Part shown: positions 1-11,809 of the stretch, piece after piece
Position numbering within the stretch: the first letter of the stretch is position 1
How the letters are laid out: each line of letters starts with the position of its first letter
NCBI GenBank assembly: GCA_029959085.1
Contig: JARWIR010000011.1
Span: 4,837,840 to 4,901,839 of the forward strand
Source of the DNA: Nemophila menziesii
Taxonomy: Eukaryota > Streptophyta > Magnoliopsida > Boraginales > Hydrophyllaceae
DNA: 64,000 nucleotides
Reading direction: 5' to 3'
The notes under the pieces: model-generated
What the model saw: only the letters and a program-made list of their open reading frames with translations
Database searches by the model: none
What the model was told of the DNA's origin: nothing
Position numbers and translations under genes: made by a program

Positions 1-998
1 CCATCATCATCAATCGTAAAATAAAATACATATGCTTCTAAATAATATTGACAAACTATATCACAATCAAATAATTATTAGTAAATTACATTGAGCATTA
101 AGAGAAATTGGATTTTAACGGCTTGGAAGGGAAGCCGAAGAAGAAATGAAACAACACAATCAACTGGAAAGAGAAATTGGATTTGGAAATTAAATTTGAA
201 TGGTTTGGAATGGAAAAGAAAGAGAAGGAAAGAAACCCTTAATTTAAATAGTTTCTTTGCGATCAATTAACATAGATATAAATAATGAAATTGAACAATA
301 AAAGTTTGAATTTTATTTACAAAATATTTTACTCTTCTTATATTTTTTTTATTATTTTTGACCGGTTTTGAGATTATTATCAAGCATGTACTGTACAGAA
401 GAGGAAGACTATGGATCCTAAAATTTAATCTGGATGTTATTTCCTATGGTTAGATACACACATGACAAGAGTTACAAAAAATACAATTTTACAAACTCCA
501 CCATTTAAATCAGTCAAAAATTTACTCTAACTTAATTACTATTAATGAATACTACATTGATTGAGATAGGGGGATCTTTGCACGGATCAATCAAACGATG
601 GATACATAATAAACAATATTTATTATTCACATAATTGTGCAAGAATTGAAAAAGTACCTTGGATGACTTCAATAGGCTTTTTAGGAACGATCTTAATCAA
701 AAAAATTTACACAAATAATAAGAAGTGACAAAACATATACAATCATATATAAAACATGACCTGGATGGCTTGGAAAGGGTAAGTTGCAATGGAAGGGTAT
801 GCTAAATCAATTGATTATGGACTGTAAAAATATGAAATCGGGTTTAAAATTAAACCTTAATTTGGGTTCTTCGATGGTGGAGAATGGTCTTCTGCAGGCT
901 TGGTGGAAAGGTGAGTGTGAAGATGGTCAAGAGTAGTCCTTGGCGGCGGTGGATGTAAGTGAAAAGTGATGAGATTAGGTTTAGAAATAAACTTTAAA

Positions 999-1189
999 GA
1001 CTAATGATATTTGTCAGTCTTTTTGTATCACCCTTTTATCACCTCCTAGGTGTATGCCTACATGTACCAATGAATGAATTTCTCTATCCTATTTAATTTT
1101 TCTCTATCTACTATTCAAGGAAATTAAAACATATATATAGAAGGGTGATAAAATGGTGACACGAAAAGGGGTGACATATATCATTACTC
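999..1189. mobile_element. MITE with ~45-bp terminal inverted repeats and 9-bp TSD (Mutator-type)
   Basis: A 191-bp insertion found only in U1. It is flanked by the perfect 9-bp direct repeat AACTTTAAA at 990-998 and 1190-1198. The left end begins GACTAATGATAT and the right end, read on the minus strand, begins GAGTAATGATAT. The two ends pair inwards for about 45 bp with few mismatches (left ...TATCACCCTTTTATCACC, right, minus strand, ...TGTCACCATTTTATCACC). The empty site is preserved at 41813-41834 in U9, where the flanks join as AAATAAACTTTAAATTGGG. A 9-bp target duplication with long inverted repeats is characteristic of Mutator-like elements. There is no coding capacity, so it must have been moved by a transposase encoded elsewhere. 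Confidence 0.85.
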
Positions 1190-1325
1190 AACTTTAAATT
1201 GGGTTCTTTTTGTTTTTGCGTGTGATATGGTGATGAAATAATTTTTTCTTTTTGCTTTTATAATGGAATAATGGATTTGCTAATCAGTTTTTTCTTTGAT
1301 TTTTGGGTATTAAATATGGGTAATA

Positions 1326-1484
1326 CTTCCATCCAATATTGGATGGTCCAATATTCATATCATGGCCATTGATAATTATAAAAAAAACATGTCATATTAA
1401 TAAGTTAATTACTTTTGTAAGTTTAAAACATGTGTTATGTGTATTAATATGATTGGTGTAGGATCATCCAATATTGGATGGAAG
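1326..1484. mobile_element. 160-bp MITE-like element with palindromic ends (copy in U1)
   Basis: This segment is absent from type A and C units, where the flanks run straight through (for example near 6585-6610). It begins CTTCCATCC and ends GGATGGAAG, an inverted repeat of about 23 bp. Each end also contains a palindrome of its own, CCATCCAATATTGGATGG, so each terminus can fold separately. AAATAT lies just outside GGGTAATA on the left and directly after the right end; this is a possible 6-bp target duplication but is weak in AT-rich sequence. No open frame. The superfamily is not assigned. Confidence 0.7.
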
Positions 1485-1600
1485 AAATATATATTTTTTT
1501 AAATTAAAAGATAATTAATTAATGAAAAGTGGGTTCAGAAATAATCTTGTTCATCACTTATGTTGGGGTCAGAATCAATTCTAGCCACCACTGGAAAAGA

Positions 1601-2820
1601 TTTTTTATCAATAAATTAAACTTTTATTAAAATAAGCTCAACCTGCAATGTCATTACAACTTTCACCTACTAGTGCCGAGCAAATATAAATCGACCTACT
1701 TTGACTATTACATAATAAGCCTATTACAATTTTGATCAAAACTAAAGAAAGAACCTCTAGACTATTAGGCCCAATAAGCTAACTGGACTCTATTTTAAGA
1801 ATAAGAGAATCTGCTTCTTTACTTTTGTATTTTCTCCTTCCCACTTTCACATGGACTAGAATGTAAATCCTTTTCCATATATGATATTCACATAGGAAAT
1901 TCCCACCATGTTACATTTCATTTCTCTCCCACCATACACAGTATATATAAGTAGTAATAAATGTACCCACAATATCAACAACTTCTACACAATGAATTAA
2001 ATTAATTATATTAATCAATTCTTCCAAGTCGGCATAATTAACCTTAATATTACGCCGCTGAAGCATCTTTAATAAAATTCGCTTTGTGAAAGAGCAACTT
2101 ATAAATAAGTGATTAACTTCTTCTATATTAGCATTGCAGAAACATCAGAGTTGGTTAACTTGCATTCCCGAACTGAGCATCCTAGCTTTGATAGATAATC
2201 TGTCCTGAAAGCATAACTAAGAAATAAATGCACACCTCGGTATACAAGACTTTGTCCATACTAGTTTCCACCACTTTACTTCACTCTTTTCAACTGCAAT
2301 TTTCTCAAAGGTTTTCTTGAAGGAGAAACGTCTTATATTACTCTCCTTCCATATAATAATGTCATCCCCACTAGAAAGTTTAATATTACAGATATGAGGG
2401 AGTAGTTTCCCCACAATAGGAGGTAATCTCCATCTATTACCCCTATAGAATGAAGAAATAGTTTTATTACAGTTAATGTCATCGCTACTAAGATCAATTC
2501 CTAAGAATTCTTTTGAATTTTTTCCACCTAGCCATCTATCCCAAATTAAGAATGTATTCTTATCATTCCTTATAACATGAGTAATAAAGCCATAAGCTAG
2601 GTACCTGATCTTCAAAATCTGATTCCATATCCATGTGTGAGCTTGTTTTATATTCAAGCTCCAGATAGCCTTTAATGATATTATGATGAACCCATAAACT
2701 TCACAAATTGTGTTTTTGTGAGTATATACTCAAGAAGGTAGCTAGGAGACAGACTTTATCTATATCTTTAATACTTGGAATACCACAAGACCTCCTTGTA
2801 CTTTACTAGAGCAAATATTA
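1601..2820 (-). pseudogene. LINE ORF2 3' fragment (RT C-terminus + zf-RVT), U1, type B
   Basis: Read on the minus strand this is the last ~350 codons of a plant LINE ORF2. A region near 2780-2810 encodes CSSKVQGGL-like residues; then come the RNDKNTFLIWDRWL motif, the KWWKLVWTK block and the start of zf-RVT. In U1 the frame is broken by TGG to TAG at 2217-2219, after CAFIS, and by a 5-bp loss near 2665 that separates the WVHH segment. The C-terminal tail keeps VWWERNEM before a TAA stop (near 1923-1942), better preserved than in type A units. The run of T at 1601-1606 is the remnant of the poly(A) tail, so this is a 5'-truncated LINE insertion. Confidence 0.82.
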
Positions 2821-4054
2821 ATAACTCTTTTTTGTTTTAATAATTTATGTTTGAATTTATATATATCCATGAAAAATAGTTAGTTAACTAAACATTTTGC
2901 TAATTTGGTTTGACTTGAATATTTTTATAAATAACAGTGTATAATGAGGTGAATGATAAGATTGCTGGTCATGATATTACAAATATCAAGTATATATACT
3001 TAAAGTATGAAATTCTTTGATATCTTTTTATTGTGTCGTCGTGCCTCTTTCTTGTTTTGGTTATTTAAAGTACCAGTAGCTTTAAAATCCAAGTAACATA
3101 ATTTTAAATTCGTACCAATTAATTATATTATTATGATAAATCTAAATTTACTACTTTTTACCATCAACATAAATAGAATTTCGAAAATTTAAATATATTT
3201 TAACCCTAATCCTATATGAATTATAACTTAGTCCTATAAAAATAAGACGTGATAAGTCTTATTCCTAAAAAATAAAAAACTAAAAATATAATAATGGATG
3301 GAGATTTTGGTGATGTAAATATGATGGTTATTTGGAATTATAAGAATTATAAAGTTAATATTTTTTAAGATATAGGGATATTATACAATATTTATTAATA
3401 TATTATACATTTATGTTCTTAAGATTAACATGGATTATATATTATTAACTTTATTAACCTTGCCTCCTAATTTAAAAAGATATTCTACATCTTTCAAATT
3501 AATATAATAAATGAGTATTTCTATTATTTTTATTATGTCTTGAATATGAAAATTATCTATGTGAACTAAAAACACGATTAACTAAGTACGTGGTTTAAAA
3601 TTCTATGTTTTAGAATTTTAGCTGAAATTTAGATTTTATAATGATATAATATTCCATACAACAAATTTAGTAAAACTAATAAATTCAAAAAGTAGATAAC
3701 AAAATTAAGAAACTGTAGTGGTTAAAAACATGATTTAATGCATTTAATAAATAATGAATTATATGGGATGCATTTCGCTCGATCTTAATTGCACCCAAAC
3801 AAGGCTCGCAAAGCTCCGTATAACAACATTCATCCAGGAACCACCAACCATCTATTCAACATATACATATTTGGTCAAAACAGTTTATATAATGGAAAAT
3901 ACTTCAAAAGTATTCATAAACAAATCTTACTAATTGAATCGATTGTGAGTCGGCACTTACTTGGATTTTGATACTCGTATAATTATGTATCAATATGCAT
4001 TTTTCCCTTTTCATAAATGAGTAATTCTATATATCACTCATTTCATACAACCCT

Positions 4055-4137
4055 CATACCTCCTCTTTTACGTGGTTTGATTTGATTGCAAATTATTTAA
4101 TTTCCAATCAAAGCACGCCATATAAGGAGGTAGTATA
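4055..4137. repeat. Nested short hairpin near the left end of IR1
   Basis: Inside the left arm, ATACCTCC and ACGTGGTTTGATTTGATT pair with AATCAAAGCACGCCATAT and GGAGGTAGTAT about 20 bases later. This makes an ~80-bp imperfect hairpin. The matching place in the right arm (5107-5190) holds a better preserved version, so each end of the long inverted repeat carries its own smaller palindrome. It resembles a very short foldback MITE that was present before the arms were duplicated. Confidence 0.75.
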
Positions 4138-5106
4138 AAAAATTATTCTTAAAAAATCAAAAAATATATACGAGCAACATTAAATCTTATACGAGGATAA
4201 TAAATAAATATAAAATAAAATGCTTAATTTATGAATCGTATTAACAAAAAATATTTAACAATTATACAAGTAAACAAGAAACTCATTAACTTCTGTTATC
4301 CATATAAACAAACATATAATAATAGAAATTGTACCTATAAAAGAGATTTAAACAACAAGGTATTAAGATAGATGCGAGATCAAATTCATTCTAACACTTA
4401 CAAAATAATTAAGTTACATACTGGATAAAACTTAATCACGAAACTTGATATATACATATATTGTGATACATATCGATATTCGTCAATTACAAACATAGAT
4501 CTTTCATATAAGATGAGAATTACTAATACTCTAAGATACTTACCATCAAGATCTATTTTAAAAATCTATTACATAACTCAAAAAAGATTAAAAAAAATTA
4601 TAGGGATAAAAAAATAAAATAATTTTTTTATTTTATTGCATACCAATAATTTTATTTTATCTTTCTCGAGTTATGTAATAGATTTTAAAAATAGATCTTG
4701 ATGGTATGTATCTTAGAATATTAGTAATTCTCATCATATATGAAATATTTATGGTTGTAATTGAGTAATTTCGATGTGTATCAACATATATGTATATATA
4801 AAGTTTCGTGATTAAGTTTTATCAATTGAGTAACTTAATTATTTTGTAAGTGTTTGATTGAATTTGTTCTCGCTTCTATCGTAATACCTTTTTTTTAATT
4901 TTCTTTATTGGTATATTTTCTATTATTATATGTATGTTTATATGCATAAATGAATTTAATGAGTTTCTTGTTTACTTGTATAATTGTTGAATATTGTTTG
5001 TTAATATGATTCATAAAATAAGCATTTTATTTTATATTAATTTTTTATCTTCATATAAGATTTAGTGTTGTTCATATATATTATATAATTTATAAATAAG
5101 AATGTT

Positions 5107-5190
5107 ATATACCTCCCTCTTATGTGGTGTGGTTTGATTTGAAATGAAATAATTTTCAGTCAAATCACACCACGTAACATGGGGTGGTAT
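5107..5190. repeat. Nested short hairpin near the right end of IR1
   Basis: TATACCTCCC, then TATGTGGTGTGGTTTGATTT, pairs across a GAAATGAAATAATTTTC loop with AGTCAAATCACACCACGTAA and GGGGTGGTATA. Stem pairing is strong (about 30 bp each side). In later units the outer stem becomes TACCACCCC/GGGGTGGTGTA, which is closer to perfect symmetry. Confidence 0.8.
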
Positions 5191-6714
5191 AAGGGTTGTA
5201 CGAAATGAGTAATATATAGAATTACATATTTATAAAAAGATAAAAATACATATTGATACATAAGTAACTTTATATTTAACTTTAAAACTACTTATTATTT
5301 AAAATTGTTAACATAAAATTGAGGCAATCGTTTAAACGTTTGCAAAACCAACAACAATCTGTCAAATATGAAGTAAATAAAAGATTAAGGATATCATTGG
5401 ATATATCTATGATTAGATAGACTAAATATTAAATCAAAGGAAAAATCCAACCAAATAGATATTCATCATCATCAATCATAAAATAAAATACATATGCTTC
5501 TAAATAATATTGACGAACTATACCATAATCAGATAATTTTTAGTAAATTACATTGAGCATTAAGAGAAATTGAATTTTAGCGCCTTGGAAGGGAAGCCAA
5601 AGAAGAAATGAAAAAGAGCAATCAACTAGAAAGAGAAATTGGATTTGGATATTAAATTTGAATGGTTTCGAATGAAAAAGAAAGAGAAGGAAAGAAACCA
5701 TTAATTTAAATAGTTTCTTTGCGATCATTTAACATAGATATAAATAATGCAACTGAACAATAAAAGTCTGAATTTTATTTACAAAATATTTTACTCTTAT
5801 TATATTTTTTTTGATTATTTTTCAACGGTTTTGAGATTATTATCAAACATGTACTACACAGAAGAAGAAGACTATGGATCCGAAAATTTAATCTGTATGT
5901 TATTTTGCATGGTTGAAACACACATGACAAGAGCTACAAAAAATACAATTTTACAAACTCGACCATTTAAATCAATCAAAAATTTACTCTAACTTAATTA
6001 CTATTAATGAATACTACATTGACTGAGATAGGGGGTTCTTTGCACGGATCAAAGTTTGATGAATCAAATGATGGATACATAATAAACAATATTTATTATT
6101 CACATAATTGAGCAAGAATTGCAAAACGTACCTAGGATGACTTCAATAGGCTTTGTAGGAACGATCTTAATCTAAAAATTTTACAAACAAATAATAAAAA
6201 GTGACAAAACATACACAATCATATATAAAACAAGACATGGGTACCTTAGAAAGGGTAGGTTGCCTTGGGAAGTGTCTCCTAAATTAATTGTTTATGGACT
6301 GTAAAAAGATGAGCTCGGGTTTAAAATTAAACCTTAATTTGGGTTCTTCTATGGTGAAGAATGGTCTTGTGCAGGCTTGGTGGAAAGGTGAGTGTGAAGA
6401 TGGTCGAGAATAGTCATTGGCGGCGGTGGCTGTAAGTGAAAAGAGATGAGATTAGGTTAAAAAATATTCTTTAATTTGGGTTCTTTTTGTTTTTGCGTGT
6501 CTTATTGTGATGGAATTATTTTTCCTTTTTTTTTGATAATGGAATAATGGATTTGCTAATCAGTTTTTTGTTTGATGTTTGGGTATTAAATATATATATT
6601 TTTTAAAATTAAAATATAATTAATTAATGAAAAGTGGGGTCAGAAATAATCTTGGCCATCACTTATGTTGGGGTCAGAATCAATTCTAGCCACCACTGAG
6701 AAAGTTTTTTTATC

Positions 6715-7929
6715 AATAAATTAAACTTTTACTAAAATAAGCTCAACCTCCAATGTCATTACAACTTTCACCTACTAGTGCCGAGCAAATATAAATCGAC
6801 CTACTTTAACTATTACATAATAAGCCTACTACAATTTTAATCAAAACTAAAGAAAGAAACTCTAGACTATTAGGACCAATAAGCTAATTGGACTCTATTT
6901 TAATAATAAGAGAATCTGCTTCTTTGCTTTTGTATTTTCTCTTACCCACTTTCACATGGACTAGAATGTAAATACTTTTCCAATTATGATCTTCACATAG
7001 GAAATTCCCACCATGTTACCTTTCATTTATCTCCCACTATACACAGTATATATAAGTAGTAATAAATGTCCCCACAATATCAACAACTTCTACACAATGA
7101 ATTAAATAAATTATATTAATCAATTCTTCCAAGTATGCAGGATTAACCTTAACATTACACCTCTCAAGCATCTTCAATAAAATTCGCTTTGTGAAAGAGC
7201 AGCTTATAAATAAGTGATTAACTTCTTCTATATTAGCATTGCAGAAACATAAGAGTGGGTTAACTTGCATTTCCGAACCGAGCATCCTAGCTTTGGTAGA
7301 TAATCTGTCCTGAAAGCATAACCAAGCAGCAAATGCATACCTCGGTATACAAGACTTTGTCCATACAAGTTTTCACCACTTTACTTCACTCTTCTCAACT
7401 GCAATTTTCTCAAGGGTTTTCTTGAAGGAGAAACCACTTATATTACTCTCCTTCCATATAATAATATCATCCCCACTAGAAATTTTAATATTACAGATAT
7501 AAGGGAGTAATTTGCCCACAATAGGAGGCAATTTCCATCTATTACCCCCATAGAATGAAGAAATAGTTTTATTACAGTTAATGTCATCGCTACTAAGATC
7601 AATTCCTAAGAATTCTTGTGAATTTTTTCTACGTAGCCATTTATCCCAAATTAAGAATGTATTCTTACCATTCCTTATAACATGAGTAATAAATTAATAA
7701 GCTAGGTACCTGATCTTCAAAATCTGATTCCATATCCATGTGTGAGCTAGTTTTATATTCAAGCTCTAGATACACCTGCCTTTAATGATATTATGATGAA
7801 CCCACAAATTTACAAATTGTGTTTTTGTGAGTATATTCTCCAGAAAGTAGCTAAGAGACTGACTTTATTTATATCTTCAATAATTGGAATACCACAAGAC
7901 CTCCTTGTACTTTACTAGAGCAAATATTC
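6715..7929 (-). pseudogene. LINE ORF2 3' fragment, U2, type A
   Basis: Same minus-strand LINE remnant as in the other units. The longest open stretch, 7037-7285, covers the zinc-knuckle region (CFCN...NHLFISC) to the end. Lesions: TGG to TGA in the KWW block (near 7370-7380), TAC to TAA in the YLAY segment (near 7695), and TAG in place of the second-last tryptophan at 7037-7039 (VWW in type B reads V-stop here). The TAC to TAA lesion is shared with U3, so it predates their separation. Poly(T) at 6715-6721 marks the 3' end. Confidence 0.82.
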
Positions 7930-9089
7930 ACTCTTTTTTGTTTTAATAATTTATGTTTGAATCTATTTATATCAACAAAAAATAGTTAATTAATTAAACA
8001 TTTTGCTAATTTGGTTTGACTTGAACATTTTTATAAATAACAGTGTATTATGAGGTGAATGATAAGATTTCTGGTCATGATTTTACAAATATCAGGTATA
8101 TATACTTAAAGTATGAAATTCTTTGATATCTTTTTATTGTGTCGTCGTGCCTCTTTCTTGTTTTGGTTATTTAAAGTACCAGTAGCTTTAAAATCCAAGT
8201 AACTTAATACTAAATTCATACCAATTAATTATATAATTATGATAAATCTAAATATACTACTTTTCACCATTAACATAAATAGAATTTGGAAAATTTAAAT
8301 GTATTTTTACCCTAATCCTATATGAATTATAACTTAGTCCTATAAAGATAAGACGTGATAATTTTTATTCCATAAAAATAGAAAACTAAATATATAATAA
8401 TGGATGGAGATTTTGGTGATATAAATAAGATGGTTATTTGGAATTCTAATAACTATAAAGTTAATATTTTTTAAGATATAGGGATTATATACCATATTCA
8501 TTAATATATTATACATTTATGTTCTTAAGACTAATATGGATGGTATATTATTAACTTTATTAACCCTGCCTCTTAATTTAAAAAGATATTGTGCATCTTT
8601 CAAACTAATATAATAAATGAGTATTTCTATTATTTTTATTATGTCTTGAATATGAAAATTATCTATGTGAACTAAAAACACGATTAACTAAGTACGTGGT
8701 TTAAAATTCTATGTTTTAGAATTTTAGCTGAAATTTAGATTTTATAATGATATAATATTCCATACAACAAATTTGTAAAACTAATAAATTCAAAAAGTAG
8801 ATAACAAAATTAAGAAACTGTAGTGGTTAAAAACATGATTTAATGCATTTAATAAATAATGAATTATATGGGATGCATTTCGCTCGATCTTAATTGCACC
8901 CAAACAAGCCTCGCAAAGCTCCGTATAACAACATTCATCCAGGAACCACCAACCAGCTATTCAACATATACATATTTAGTCAAAACAGTTTATATAATGG
9001 AAAAAACTTCAAAAGTATTCATAAACAAATCTTACTAATTGAATCGATTGTGAGTCGGCACTTACTTGGATTTTGATACTCGTATAATT

Positions 9090-10366
9090 ATGTATCAATA
9101 TGCATTTTTCCCTTTTCATAAATGAGTAATTCTATATATCACTCATTTCATACAACCCTCATACCTCTTCTTTTACGTGGTTTGATTTGATTGCAAATTA
9201 TTTAATTTCCAATCAAAGCACGCCATATAAGGAGGTAGTATAAAAAATTATTCTTAAAAAATCAAGAAATATATACGAGCAACATTAAATCTTATACGAG
9301 GATAATAAATAAATATAAAATAAAATGCTTATTTTATGAATCGTATTAACAAAAAATATTTAACAATTATACAAGTAAACAAGAAACTCATTAACTTCTG
9401 TTATCCATATAAACAAACATATAATAATAGAAATTGTACCTATAAAAGAGATTTAAACAACAAGGTATTAAGATAGATGCGAGATCAAATTCATTCTAAC
9501 ACTTACAAAATAATTAATTAACATACTGGATAAAACTTAATCACGAAACTTGATATATACATATATTGTGATACATATCGATATTCGTCAATTACAAACA
9601 TAGATCTTTCATATAAGATGAGAATTACTAATACTCTAAGATAGTTACCATCAAGATCTATTTTAAAAATCTATTACATAACTCAAAAAAGATTAAAAAA
9701 AATTATAGGGATAAAAAAATAAAATAATTTTTTTATTTTATTGCATACCAATAATTTTATTTTATCTTTCTCGAGTTATGTAATAGATTTTAAAAATAGA
9801 TCTTGATGGTATGTATCTTAGAATATTAGTAATTCTCATCATATATGAAATATTTATGGTTGTAATTGAGTAATTTCGATGCGTATCAACATATATGTAT
9901 ATATAAAGTTTCGTGATTAAGTTTTATCCATTGTGTAACTTAATTATTTTGTAAGTGTTTGATTGAATTTGATCTCGCTTCTATCGTAATACCTTTTTTT
10001 TAATTTTCTTTATTGGTATATTTTCTATTATTATATGTATGTTTATATGCATAAATGAATTTAATGAGTTTCTTGTTTACTTGTATAATTGTTGAATATT
10101 GTTTGTTAATATGATTCATAAAATAAGCATTTTATTTTATATTAATTTTTTATCTTCATATAAGATTTAGTGTTGCTCATATGTATTATAAAATTTTTAA
10201 ATAAGAATGCTATATACCTCCCTCTTATGTGGTGTGGTTTGATTTGAAATGAAATAATTTTCAGTCAAATCACACCACGTAACATGGGGTGGTATAAGGG
10301 TTGTACGAAATGAGTAATATATAGAATTACATATTTATAAAAAGATAAAAATACATATTGATACAT
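9090..10366. repeat. Long inverted repeat IR2
   Basis: 1277 bp, the same length as IR1, with apex near 9727. The left arm matches the left arms of IR1 and IR3 much more closely than it matches its own right arm. The outer nested hairpins are at about 9160-9242 and 10212-10295. Confidence 0.92.
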
Positions 10367-11809
10367 AAGTAACTTTATATTTAACTTTAAAACTACTTAT
10401 TATTTAAAATTGTTAACATAAAATTGAGGCAATCGTTTAAACGTTTGCAAAACCAACAACAATCTGTCAAATATGAAGTAAATAAAAGATTAAGGATATC
10501 ATTGGATATATCTATGATTAGATAGACTAAATATTAAATCAAAGGAAAAATCCAACCAAATAGATATTCATCATCATCAATCATAAAATAAAATACATAT
10601 GCTTCTAAATAATATTGACGAACTATACCATAATCAGATAATTTTTAGTAAATTACATTGAGCATTAAGAGAAATTGAATTTTAGCGCCTTGGAAGGGAA
10701 GCCAAAGAAGAAATGAAAAAGAGCAATCAACTAGAAAGAGAAATTGGATTTGGATATTAAATTTGAATGGTTTCGAATGAAAAAGAAAGAGAAGGAAAGA
10801 AACCATTAATTTAAATAGTTTCTTTGCGATCATTTAACATAGATATAAATAATGCAACTGAACAATAAAAGTCTGAATTTTATTTACAAAATATTTTACT
10901 CTTATTATATTTTTTTTGATTATTTTTCAACGGTTTTGAGATTATTATCAAACATGTACTACACAGAAGAAGAAGACTATGGATCCGAAAATTTAATCTG
11001 TATGTTATTTTGCATGGTTGAAACACACATGACAAGAGCTACAAAAAATACAATTTTACAAACTCAGACCATTTAAATCAATCAAAAATTTACTCTAACT
11101 TAATTACTATTAATGAATACTACATTGACTGAGATAGGGGGTTCTTTGCACGGATCAAAGTTTGATGAATCAAATGATGGATACATAATAAACAATATTT
11201 ATTATTCACATAATTGAGCAAGAATTGAAAAACGTACCTAGGATGACTTCAATAGGCTTTGTAGGAACGATCTTAATCTAAAAATTTTACAAACAAATAA
11301 TAAGAAGTGACAAAACATACACAATCATATATAAAACAAGACATGGGTACCTTAGAAAGGGTAGGTTGCCTTGGGAAGTGTCTCCTAAATCAATTGTTTA
11401 TGGACTGTAAAAAGATGAGCTCGGGTTTAAAATTAAACCTTAATTTGGGTTCTTCTATGGTGGAGAATGGTCTTGTGAAGGCTTGGTGGAAAGGTGAGTG
11501 TGAAGATGGTCGAGAATAGTCATTGGCGGCGGTGGCTGTAAGTGAAAAGAGATGAGATTAGGTTAAAAAATAATCTTTAATTTGGGTTCTTTTTGTTTTT
11601 GCGTGTCTTATGGTGATGGAATTATTTTTCCTTCTTTTTTATAATGGAATAATGGATTTGCTAATCAGTTTTTTGTTTGATGTTTGGGTATTAAATATAT
11701 ATATTTTTTAAAATTAAAATATAATTAATTAATGAAAAGTGGGGTCAGAAATAATCTTGGCCGTCACTTATGTTGGGGTCAAAATCAATTCTAGCCACCA
11801 CTGGAAAAG

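Larger units (their letters stand above)
3985..5261. repeat. Long inverted repeat (foldback) IR1, arms ~636 bp
   Basis: The left arm starts ATGTATCAATATGCATTTTT and the right arm ends with its counterpart ATTGATACAT. Pairing continues inwards through both arms to an apex near 4622, where A-runs meet T-runs with almost no loop. Landmarks that pair: ATACATATATTGTGATACAT (left) with the region near 4770-4800 (right), and GATACTTACCATCAAG (left, near 4545) with CTTGATGGTATGTATC (right, near 4698). Mismatches are scattered, so the arms are not identical. No open frame of note. No convincing target duplication is visible outside the arms. Confidence 0.92.
2..5463 (+). repeat. Macrosatellite unit U1 (type B front, longest unit)
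   Basis: First unit in the window, about 5462 bp. It exceeds the 5.1-kb norm because it holds two small insertions: a 191-bp MITE at 999-1189 and a 160-bp MITE-like element at 1326-1484. The front half matches U7, U9 and U12; the back half (conserved block and inverted repeat) matches U2. Bases 1-998 are AT-rich and show no gene: the + and - reading frames there are short and low-complexity. Bases 2821-3730 are very AT-rich spacer without a recognisable feature. Bases 3730-3980 form the conserved, less AT-rich block. The unit starts at the window edge, so the array extends to the left. Confidence 0.93.
5464..10568 (+). repeat. Macrosatellite unit U2 (type A)
   Basis: 5105 bp. Type A front: no 160-bp MITE near 6590 and no Mutator-type MITE. 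Very close to U3 throughout: both share the same disabled LINE codons and near-identical inverted repeats. Stretch 5464-6714 is AT-rich without a gene, apart from a possible minus-strand exon-like segment near 6349-6450 (see findings). Stretch 7930-8830 is AT-rich spacer with nothing recognisable. Stretch 8835-9085 is the conserved block. Confidence 0.95.

Noticed and set aside
3985..5261. CRISPR-like array or bacterial palindromic repeats
   Set aside because: The repeats are ~640-bp facing arms, not short direct repeats with spacers, and the context is a plant-type repeat array.
3985..5261. LTR retrotransposon with paired LTRs
   Set aside because: The two long similar segments are inverted, not direct. 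There are no TG...CA ends, primer-binding site, polypurine tract, gag or pol between them.
5540..5728. 62-codon hydrophobic minus-strand frame (MIAKKLFKL...) repeated in most units near the unit start
   Set aside because: It is rich in Phe/Leu because the DNA is AAATTGG/GAAGG-type low complexity. It is lost by simple substitutions in U4 (stop) and U12 (start), and altered in U10 and U13. It has no signal-peptide-plus-domain layout and no family I recognise. Conservation is no greater than that of neighbouring non-coding DNA.
8894..9076. 60-codon + frame opened by TTG (MHPNKPRKAPYNN...) in many units
   Set aside because: It starts only by reading TTG as Met, is out of frame with the better ATG frame over the same bases, and resembles no known protein. 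It is probably a shadow.
11307..11519. 70-codon + frame (MTKHTQSYIKQDMGTLERVG...) in several units
   Set aside because: It lies antisense to the exon-like segment, starts from a non-ATG codon, is of variable length between units, and has no recognisable domain.
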